Shown here: piece by piece, positions 1 to 5,316 of the stretch | Position numbering within the stretch: the first letter of the stretch is position 1 | How the letters are laid out: the number at the start of each line of letters is the position of its first letter | DNA from: Pseudomonadota bacterium | Lineage (GTDB): Bacteria > Pseudomonadota > Gammaproteobacteria > Burkholderiales > Burkholderiaceae_B | Assembly (NCBI GenBank): GCA_023437255.1 | Contig: JAEZGR010000056.1 | Coordinates: 1-5,715, forward strand | Direction of reading: 5' to 3' | DNA length: 5,715 nt | Notes under the pieces: generated by a model | Seen by the model: the letters and a program-made list of their open reading frames with translations, nothing else | Told to the model about the DNA's origin: nothing | The model's database searches: none | Position numbers and translations under genes: made by a program

Positions 1-117
1 GTCTTCATCCGCGCTGGAATACACCTGCACGGTTTCAATTCCCATTTCCCTGCATGCGCGAATAATGCGCAATGCAATCTCTCCCCGATTCGCAACCAGC
101 ACTCTCTTGATAGCCAT
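1..117 (-). CDS. Biotin carboxylase, N-terminal fragment (cut by window start)
   Basis: The 39 visible residues begin [20 protein letters not shown] and continue with the pattern RACREMG...VYSSADED. This is the N-terminal strand and helix of the biotin carboxylase domain found in AccC, PycA and the alpha subunits of acyl-CoA carboxylases; the VANRGEIA segment is highly diagnostic. The family carboxylates the biotin on a carrier protein using ATP and bicarbonate, in the cytoplasm. The ATG is preceded by a GAGG stretch (126-123) at 5-base spacing. The gene lies 66 bases after the GntR regulator, on the same strand as the carrier and carboxyltransferase genes, so it probably supplies the third component of the same enzyme. 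The ATP-grasp and catalytic regions are outside the window, so a stand-alone protein of about 450 residues cannot be told from a longer fused one. I leave the symbol blank because a housekeeping accC is not implied. Confidence 0.93.
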   Translation of the reverse strand, partial: MAIKRVLVANRGEIALRIIRACREMGIETVQVYSSADED

Positions 118-183
118 CAACCCCTCACTTATTGGTGGACCGGTGCGTCATGGGTCGCCTGCAAAGCCCAGCATCCTGCCGGA
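118..183. other. 66-base spacer between regulator and biotin carboxylase
   Basis: This is the longest non-coding stretch in the window. It carries the ribosome binding site of the biotin carboxylase (126-121, GAGGGG on the minus strand). I see no strong inverted repeat followed by a T-run, so no intrinsic terminator is supported. A short ACCGGT palindrome lies in the middle, but it does not extend into a longer dyad. The spacer could hold an internal promoter or an operator for the adjacent GntR protein, but nothing in the sequence establishes this. Confidence 0.5.
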
Positions 184-975
184 CTAGCGACCCATATCGC
201 CTCCGGTTACATCGAAATACTCATGGTTCTCTGAGTCGAGCAGCGAACAACGGTGCTCGACCGCCTGGTCTCCGAAGCTGTACGCCACCCGGATGACCTG
301 CAACAAAGGTTTGCCTACCTTGCAACCCAACAGCTGCGCCGTTTCCCGGTCGGCCGTCGTGGCCGTCACCCGGTCGGTCGTCTTGACAACGTTGATGCCA
401 TAGGCTTCACGGTAGAAGTCGTAAATCGTGGCGTCGCGCGTCGCGAGCTTCTCTTTGGTGAGCCCTGCAAAGAGATGCGCGGGAACATGCAAGCGGTCAA
501 GCAGCACACGCTCACCGCCCATCTTCATCACGTTCAGAATCATGAATGCCGGCGTACCCGGCGGAACGTTCAGATTCTTTGCCACCTGCTCATCGAGCTT
601 GGTCTCTTGAAAGTCCAGCGTGCTGACCACGGGCACATCAATCACGCCGTCCTTGCGCTGGATATGCCAGAATGAGTTGATCATCCGGGTCGTGTCGTAG
701 GGCGCGAGAAACGTGCCCCGGCCCTGCTGGCGGATCACGATGCGCTCGCTTACGAGTTCGTCGATGGCACGACGCACGGTGCCGATGCTGACCCCGAACT
801 GGGTGGCCAGTTCTTTCTCGGTAGGCAGCACCATGCCGGACTTGATGCCTTTCTTCTGAAGGAAAAGAATCAGCTCTTCCTTCACCATGCGGTACAGCGG
901 AATCGAGCGATTCCCGTACAGCACCAGAGAAGTGCGGTTGCCGGCGGTTAACTCATTTTTCTGGACCATATTCAT
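184..975 (-). CDS. GntR-family (HutC subfamily) transcriptional regulator with UTRA domain
   Basis: From the chosen start the protein has 263 residues. Residues about 25-90 form a GntR winged helix: IPLYRMVKEEL, then the signature LPTEKELATQFGVSIGTVRRAIDEL split over residues 50-74, then the wing RQQGRGTFLAP. Residues about 100-255 match the UTRA ligand-binding fold of HutC-type regulators (PPGTPAF, PLLQVIRVAYSFGDQAVEHR). Such proteins are cytoplasmic, usually dimeric repressors released by a small metabolite. Three in-frame ATGs lie at 981, 975 and 969. AAAGGA (989-984) is 8 bases from the 975 ATG but only 2 from the 981 ATG, so 975 is preferred. The frame stays open upstream to 1320, but that part lies inside the reductase gene and reads as low-quality protein, so it is not coding. 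Lying within the cluster, the protein probably controls it. Ligand unknown. Confidence 0.93.
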   Translation of the reverse strand: MNMVQKNELTAGNRTSLVLYGNRSIPLYRMVKEELILFLQKKGIKSGMVLPTEKELATQFGVSIGTVRRAIDELVSERIVIRQQGRGTFLAPYDTTRMINSFWHIQRKDGVIDVPVVSTLDFQETKLDEQVAKNLNVPPGTPAFMILNVMKMGGERVLLDRLHVPAHLFAGLTKEKLATRDATIYDFYREAYGINVVKTTDRVTATTADRETAQLLGCKVGKPLLQVIRVAYSFGDQAVEHRCSLLDSENHEYFDVTGGDMGR

Positions 976-983
976 CCCCATAT

Positions 984-989
984 TCCTTT
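984..989 (-). promoter_or_regulatory. Ribosome binding site of the GntR regulator
   Basis: The minus strand reads AAAGGA here, overlapping the TGA stop of the upstream reductase gene. It sits 8 bases before the ATG at 975 and 2 bases before the ATG at 981. It is the evidence used to trim about 110 spurious residues from the upstream-extended reading frame. Confidence 0.7.
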
Positions 990-2044
990 CAAGACGGAAT
1001 AAGGCGACGATGCCGCAGATCGGCCACCAGGGTTTCGAGCATGTCTTCGTAGCGAAGAAACTCGTCCCACCCTGCCTTGCGGATCTTTTCCAGACTGGAG
1101 ATCTGATCGAACCCGTTCGAGTACACCCAGTCCGCAAAATTCCAGTCGACGTAGTCGGTGAGCCTGTTTCGTTCGAGCCCGTGCTGGTCGCAAATCGATT
1201 CCCAGACCTGCTCCAGCGAAGGCATGACACTGGCCAGCCGAAGTTGCTGCACGTCGCCTTCCTGCATGCCAAAACAGCTTGCAATGCTGGGCCAGATGTT
1301 AAGCCATCGTTCAGGCTCACCGTTGTTGATGTTGAACGCCTGGTTTTCGCAGGCCTGCACGGAAACGCTCCAGGCCATGGCCCGTGCCAGCAGCCGTGCG
1401 TCGGTGTATTGGTTAAGCGCGGCGAACGCGGCGGGGCTGCCCGGGAACTTCAGGGTGCCACCGACATGACGCGAAATCGACGCGTACAGGCTCAGCGCCA
1501 TCAGATGATTCATGGGGCTGCCCTTGGCATAGCCATAGATGCCATGCGGTCGAAAGGCGGTCCATGACCAGCGCTTGCCACGTTGCGCATTTACGATCCA
1601 GTCTTGCTGGTCGTAATAGAAGTTGGGCGGAAAGTGGCGGGGATCATCCTCACGTGCGGGCGTACGGAAAGGCCCCAGATGATTTCCATACCACTTCGTG
1701 CCGTGCACGAGCACCACACGCTCGAGACGCGGAGCGTGTTTTTCGACCGCAGACACCAGATTCACCAGCATCTGCAGGTTGGGCTTCACGTCCTCGGCAT
1801 GCGAAGCGCGCTGGGCATACGCACAGTAGAAGACGTGAGTGGCCTCCGGCAGCTCGCGAAATGCCGTGTCGCATGCGTCAGAATCGAGCAGGTCGAGCGA
1901 CAGATGCCGCGCGCCCTGCACTGCCGATTCGGCGCGACGAGACACCGTGACGACATTCCAATCGGAAGCCTTGGCCAGGTGACGCGCCAGCGCGCCCCCC
2001 ACAATGCCATGGGCTCCGGCAATGATCGCGAGCTGGTTGCTCAT
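989..2044 (-). CDS. Atypical SDR, PRISE-like NAD(P)-dependent enone reductase family protein
   Basis: The 351-residue protein opens with a Rossmann fold whose dinucleotide-binding motif is G10-A-H-G-I-V-G16. Further motifs resemble the PRISE group (progesterone 5-beta-reductase / iridoid synthase-like): VLVHGTKWYGNHLGPF with K117, PNFYYDQQDWI with the tyrosine pair at 143-144, WTAFRPHGIYGYAKGSPMN, and AFNINNGEPERWLNIWPSIA near 236-255. Characterised PRISE enzymes reduce activated C=C bonds of enones with NADPH, and the Lys and Tyr are their catalytic-site residues. The order and spacing of motifs fit well, and the length is slightly below the plant enzymes. The gene starts 4 bases inside the end of the amidohydrolase gene (ATGA overlap) with only a weak G-rich site upstream, which suggests translational coupling. 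An NAD-dependent epimerase/dehydratase label is the generic alternative. The substrate is unknown. Confidence 0.9.
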   Translation of the reverse strand: MSNQLAIIAGAHGIVGGALARHLAKASDWNVVTVSRRAESAVQGARHLSLDLLDSDACDTAFRELPEATHVFYCAYAQRASHAEDVKPNLQMLVNLVSAVEKHAPRLERVVLVHGTKWYGNHLGPFRTPAREDDPRHFPPNFYYDQQDWIVNAQRGKRWSWTAFRPHGIYGYAKGSPMNHLMALSLYASISRHVGGTLKFPGSPAAFAALNQYTDARLLARAMAWSVSVQACENQAFNINNGEPERWLNIWPSIASCFGMQEGDVQQLRLASVMPSLEQVWESICDQHGLERNRLTDYVDWNFADWVYSNGFDQISSLEKIRKAGWDEFLRYEDMLETLVADLRHRRLIPS

Positions 2045-2946
2045 GCCTGCTGACCCCCGACAGGTGCCGCCTTGTCTTCCACACCCAGCAGTTTTGCAGC
2101 GTTCGTCCAGAGAATCTTGTGAATGATGTCCTGGCGCCAGCCGAGCTCCAGGAAGTCACGCAGCGACTCCTGAATGTCTTTGACCGGGTAGGCCGTGCCA
2201 AACAGTGTGCGGTCTTCCAGAAACAGATTCGCGCCCTTCACATACGTGTCTGCGCAGATCATTCCCTTGGTGCTCGCATACAGGTCCGGCGACACATAGA
2301 TGTTCGGGCAGGCAAGCGCCACCACCACCATTTCGTCCGCGTATGGCCAGGCGGCATGCGAAACAATGATCTTCAGGTCGGGATACCGCTGCGCCACGCG
2401 CTGAATCGACACCGGGCTCGACCATGTGATGTCGTGCCCCGCCAGCGCCGAAAGAAGGCCCGACAGCGAGATCGAAACGGGCAGCTTCAGCTCAAGCGCC
2501 AGTTCGTAAACAGGATCAAGCGAAGCGTCATCGGACCAGCGGGGCACCTTCCCCGAGCCTGGCTCGATGGAAATACCCTTCACACCGGTGGAACCGGCCA
2601 GTTCCCGGATCTCGGCCAGGCTAGACTCGATCTGGTCCATGTCGACGCTCAGGAAACCGAGAAAACGGTCGGGATACTGAGCCAGCACCTCGACGAGATC
2701 CTGGTTCGACACGCCACCCAGATTGCCCGCGCCGGACGAGTTGCGGCCCATGGCCACGCCGTAACGAATACCTGCCGAATCCATCTCTTCAAAGAGAATG
2801 TCGACCGACTCCAGCCAGGCAGAACGCGCGCCCTTGAACGTAAAGAAATGGCGCGGGTAGTGCATGGCCGTGCGAAAGACCGAGCCGCGCGTCCATGCGT
2901 CTACGGGCGGCCTCAATCGCATATCGATGATGGGTGGCAACATCAT
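2041..2946 (-). CDS. Divergent amidohydrolase-2 family TIM-barrel protein
   Basis: The 301-residue protein has the layout of the amidohydrolase-2 family (COG2159-like): a first-strand motif (IIDMRLRPP, residues 6-14), a conserved segment GFLSVDMDQIE near 97-107, VSHAAWPYADE at 196-205, and a C-terminal ILWTNAAKLLGV at 278-289. Family members include decarboxylases and lactone or oxo-acid hydrolases. The usual metal ligands are largely missing. The HxH of strand 1 is R10-L-R12, the mid-barrel His appears replaced within SISLSG (158-163), and the catalytic Asp of the usual G-T/S-D-Y-P motif is A252 in the GTAYP motif (250-254). H197 is retained. A conventional metal-dependent hydrolase is therefore doubtful. 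The start has a strong AGGAGGAG site 9 bases upstream, and the next codon is also ATG. The gene overlaps the reductase by 4 bases. No signal peptide is visible. Confidence 0.88.
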   Translation of the reverse strand: MMLPPIIDMRLRPPVDAWTRGSVFRTAMHYPRHFFTFKGARSAWLESVDILFEEMDSAGIRYGVAMGRNSSGAGNLGGVSNQDLVEVLAQYPDRFLGFLSVDMDQIESSLAEIRELAGSTGVKGISIEPGSGKVPRWSDDASLDPVYELALELKLPVSISLSGLLSALAGHDITWSSPVSIQRVAQRYPDLKIIVSHAAWPYADEMVVVALACPNIYVSPDLYASTKGMICADTYVKGANLFLEDRTLFGTAYPVKDIQESLRDFLELGWRQDIIHKILWTNAAKLLGVEDKAAPVGGQQA

Positions 2947-2955
2947 TTTGTCTTA

Positions 2956-2963
2956 CTCCTCCT
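2956..2963 (-). promoter_or_regulatory. Strong ribosome binding site of the amidohydrolase-like gene
   Basis: AGGAGGAG on the minus strand, 9 bases before the ATG at 2946, in the 40-base gap after the small barrel gene. It is the strongest Shine-Dalgarno sequence in the window. The rest of the gap shows no terminator hairpin, so read-through from upstream is expected. Confidence 0.8.
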
Positions 2964-2986
2964 GGTCTGAAATCCGCTTGTTCTTC

Positions 2987-3277
2987 TCAATAGACCCGTT
3001 TGCAGATCAGCGAATAGCGGTTCGATACGCCGCGCTCATTCGCTTCTTTCTGGGAATGTTGGCCCGCTGGGCTGTCTCGCCATTGCAGGGTCGCGTCCAG
3101 GTCATCGGTCTCGATGATGGCGAGGTACTTGCGGGCGCCATCGGGGCCGGCCTGCACCTCATAGCGGCGCACCTGCGTGACACCCGGCGTCGCCAGCACT
3201 TCGTCGTAGTGCGGGCCGTGCATCCATTCATCCAGCTCGGTCGGGGCGTCGTACATCACGATCACTGCATGTGACAT
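2987..3277 (-). CDS. Small dimeric alpha-beta-barrel (EthD/DUF4286-like) protein
   Basis: The predicted protein has 96 residues. It begins with a beta strand (SHAVIVMYD), then DEWMHGPHYDEVLATPGVTQVRRY (residues 16-39), a hydrophilic turn, the strand KYLAIIETDD (50-59), and a helix leading to a final strand near 86-95. The pattern W-x-x-x-x-H-x-x-EVLA-x-PGV followed by an R-R-aromatic is typical of one-domain ferredoxin-like dimeric barrels, a group that includes EthD-like proteins, small isomerases and monooxygenase-like folds. H20 and H23 sit where such proteins often place active-site residues. The frame is open upstream to 3448, but that part is inside the carboxyltransferase gene. GAGGAG (3289-3284), 6 bases before the ATG, fixes the start at 3277. 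It starts 10 bases after the carboxyltransferase ends and is probably co-transcribed. Its biochemical role is unknown. Confidence 0.85.
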   Translation of the reverse strand: MSHAVIVMYDAPTELDEWMHGPHYDEVLATPGVTQVRRYEVQAGPDGARKYLAIIETDDLDATLQWRDSPAGQHSQKEANERGVSNRYSLICKRVY

Positions 3278-3283
3278 CAGCGG

Positions 3284-3289
3284 CTCCTC
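3284..3289 (-). promoter_or_regulatory. Ribosome binding site of the small barrel gene
   Basis: GAGGAG on the minus strand, 6 bases before the ATG at 3277, overlapping the TGA stop of the carboxyltransferase gene. It selects the 96-residue start over ATGs farther upstream in the same open frame. Confidence 0.78.
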
Positions 3290-4748
3290 AGGCAGCACGA
3301 TTGAACGCCACGCGCTCATTGGCGATGCGAAGCTCGAACGCCTGTATGCCCACGGCCGGCAACAAGGCCTCGACGAGACGCACAACAGGCCCGGCCGCCG
3401 GCACAGACAACTTGAGCGGCTTGGCGGCCATCGTGGAATCCACGTCATTCGCCGGGAACATGTAACGAAGCAGGCGCTCCTCGTCGCTCATGTTGGGATA
3501 GGTTTTGCGCAGCCCCGGCAGCGCGGGCTCAAGGGCCGCAGGCTTCAGAGGGATGGCGGGCGAGCCGTTGGCGACGATGCGGTCAAGTGCGGTGGGCTCG
3601 ACCGGACCCAGCAGGCGACCGAAATGGCCCAGCGCATACATCTTCACTTCGTCGGGTACAACGCGATAACGCTCGCCGTTGACCACGTTCAACATGGCCT
3701 GCACGGCAATGATCTGCGAGAACGGCGTCACCATGATCGGCCACGCCAGGTCTTCTCGCACCCGGCCGATCTCCTCGAGAATCTCGTCGAAGCGGTTCTC
3801 GAGACCGGCCTGTCTGAGCTGAAACCGCCAGTTCTCGGCCATACCGCCGGGCATCTGATGGCGATAATGGAATTCGTCGTATTCCTGCTGCTGCCCTACA
3901 GGCAGCCCATGGCGTTTTGCCAGGCCGTACAGGTATTCGCTGACCTGCTCGACCTTGTCCATGGCGATATCAGTGGAATAGCCGCGCATGGCCAGATTGC
4001 GCTGCATGGCCTGGATCGAAGGCTGCGCCACCCCGCCGGCCAGCGGCGCGATGGCGGTATGCAACTGATCCACTCCAAGATCGGCGGCATCGAGATACAC
4101 CAGCTGCACCAGCCCGGTATTGCTGTGGCTGTGCACCTCGATAGGTATATCGCCCACGGCGGCGCGCAATGCGGGTATCAGGGTGCGGATGCGGTCCATG
4201 GTGAGCAAGGCACCTGAGTCCTTGAGCATGATGCCGTCGACCCCACAGCGCTCCACCAGCTCTTTTGCCGTCTTGGCGTACAGGGCATCGGTATGCAGCG
4301 GGCTCTCGCAGAACACCAGGGCACCAATAGACGTGATGCCCACCTGTTTTGCGCGCCGGATACTCACCGACATGTTGTCGACGTCGAGCAGAGAATCGAG
4401 CGTGCCCACCACGCGGAAGCCGTTGGCGGCCAGTGAGTCGATCCAGAGCTCCACCATGTCATCGGGGGCCATGCTGAATCCGACCAGGCTTTTGCTGCGG
4501 CAGTATCCTCGGAGCGGCGTGTTCTCGAAGAGCTTGCGGAAATACCGCGCCTTCTCGAAAGGGTCTTCCCGCAAATACCGCACACACACGTCGAACTGCA
4601 CCGGCGCCATGAAGTCGATCATGTCGTAACCGGCTTCGTCCATGGTGCGGGCGATGGGAGCCATCATGCCCGCCGTCATGCGCGTGGCCCACAGGCACTG
4701 CTGCCCGTCACGCAGGGTGGTGTCGATGATGCCTATGCGCCGGCTCAT
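3288..4748 (-). CDS. OadA/pyruvate carboxylase-type biotin-dependent carboxyltransferase subunit
   Basis: This 486-residue protein has an HMG-CoA-lyase-like TIM barrel (about 5-265) followed by the conserved carboxylase (PYC_OADA) domain (about 285-460). Visible motifs are D9-TTLRDGQQ, RYLREDPF, ML-K176-DSG (the position of the carbamylated lysine), H206-S-H208 (metal ligands), YRHQMPGGM, and VREDLAWPIMVTPFSQI. The family moves a carboxyl group between carboxybiotin and a 2-oxoacid (pyruvate carboxylase, oxaloacetate decarboxylase alpha, transcarboxylase 5S). It has no C-terminal biotinyl domain; the carrier is the preceding gene, with a 4-base ATGA overlap and a GGTGAGG site before the start. 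Several substrate-site signatures differ from family consensus: FMAPVQFD for WGGATFD, GTLDSLLD for RIFDALND, and AGGVAQPS for SGGTSQPS. The class is clear, but the actual substrate may not be pyruvate or oxaloacetate. Confidence 0.92.
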   Translation of the reverse strand: MSRRIGIIDTTLRDGQQCLWATRMTAGMMAPIARTMDEAGYDMIDFMAPVQFDVCVRYLREDPFEKARYFRKLFENTPLRGYCRSKSLVGFSMAPDDMVELWIDSLAANGFRVVGTLDSLLDVDNMSVSIRRAKQVGITSIGALVFCESPLHTDALYAKTAKELVERCGVDGIMLKDSGALLTMDRIRTLIPALRAAVGDIPIEVHSHSNTGLVQLVYLDAADLGVDQLHTAIAPLAGGVAQPSIQAMQRNLAMRGYSTDIAMDKVEQVSEYLYGLAKRHGLPVGQQQEYDEFHYRHQMPGGMAENWRFQLRQAGLENRFDEILEEIGRVREDLAWPIMVTPFSQIIAVQAMLNVVNGERYRVVPDEVKMYALGHFGRLLGPVEPTALDRIVANGSPAIPLKPAALEPALPGLRKTYPNMSDEERLLRYMFPANDVDSTMAAKPLKLSVPAAGPVVRLVEALLPAVGIQAFELRIANERVAFNRAA

Positions 4749-5308
4749 TGCGGCCTCACCCGGAACAGGACGGCGCCCTCTTCCATCATCTGGCCGTCCT
4801 GCGCCACGATCTCGGCGATTTCACCCTTCACCCCGGCACTCACCGTGTTGAACAGTTTCATCACCTCGATGATGCAGACGGTGTCTTCTTCATTGACCAC
4901 CGATCCCACGTCAACGAACGCCGGCTCATTGGGCGCGGGCGCGCGATAGAAGCGACCGATCATGGGCGCAACGATGTCGATCAGCCCTTCGTTGGAGGCT
5001 TGTGCGGGTGCCGCTGCTGCCTGGACCGCGGTGGCTGGCGGAGTCTGTGTGGTGGCCGGGGCAGCCGGCGCGGGCGCGGCCACCGGCGTTGCTACGGTCG
5101 GCGCGGGGGCCATTGGGGGCGCGGCGGTATCGGTTGACGCGCTTGCGGAAGGGCCGTGAGATGCCGCGACATTTCCCTTTCTCACATGAAGGGACACCTC
5201 GCCCATCTGGAGGTGGAGTTCCACGTCATCCACGCCATTCACGATGGACAGGATGCGGTCGACGTCTTCGTGGGTCAGGTCGGAAAGTGAAGTATTCAAC
5301 GCGGTCAC
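4745..5308 (-). CDS. Biotin carboxyl carrier protein (AccB-type)
   Basis: The 187-residue protein has three parts. An N-terminal segment (1-45) contains LTHEDVDRIL and resembles AccB N-termini. A long Ala/Pro/Thr-rich flexible linker follows (about 50-106). A biotinyl/lipoyl domain (about 108-187) has the biotinylation motif EVMKLFN, with K151 as the expected biotinylated lysine. The insert YRAPAPNEPAFVDVG (121-135) matches the protruding thumb of AccB carriers, which 2-oxoacid carboxylase biotin domains usually lack. Biotin would be attached by a BirA-type ligase, and the linker would let the domain swing between biotin carboxylase and carboxyltransferase. The start is GTG, 8 bases after the stop of the upstream gene, with no purine-rich site before it (upstream reads pyrimidine-rich), so translation may depend on coupling. 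The end overlaps the next start by 4 bases. Confidence 0.94.
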   Translation of the reverse strand: MTALNTSLSDLTHEDVDRILSIVNGVDDVELHLQMGEVSLHVRKGNVAASHGPSASASTDTAAPPMAPAPTVATPVAAPAPAAPATTQTPPATAVQAAAAPAQASNEGLIDIVAPMIGRFYRAPAPNEPAFVDVGSVVNEEDTVCIIEVMKLFNTVSAGVKGEIAEIVAQDGQMMEEGAVLFRVRPQ

Positions 5309-5316
5309 CGCTGAAG

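Noticed and set aside
118..183. Possible terminator or GntR operator in the spacer before the biotin carboxylase
   Set aside because: Only a 6-base ACCGGT palindrome and short unpaired repeats are visible. There is no stem with a T-run and no dyad resembling a HutC-type operator.
887..1567. 226-residue open frame on the plus strand
   Set aside because: It runs antisense across both the regulator start and the reductase gene, with no domain pattern; it is a shadow frame.
2119..2970. 283-residue open frame on the plus strand
   Set aside because: It lies antisense to the amidohydrolase-like gene, is rich in His and Arg with no recognisable motif, and has no ribosome binding site. High-GC codon bias keeps the opposite frame open.
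3624..4217. 197-residue open frame on the plus strand
   Set aside because: It is antisense to the carboxyltransferase barrel region, which has clear family motifs. The plus-strand translation is low-quality.
4748..5137. Gly/Arg-rich open frame on the plus strand
   Set aside because: It is the antisense reading of the Ala/Pro-rich linker and biotinyl domain of the carrier protein; the composition follows from that linker.
5000..5160. Low-complexity GC-rich tract as a repeat element
   Set aside because: It encodes the Ala/Pro linker typical of biotin carrier proteins, with no regular nucleotide repeat unit.
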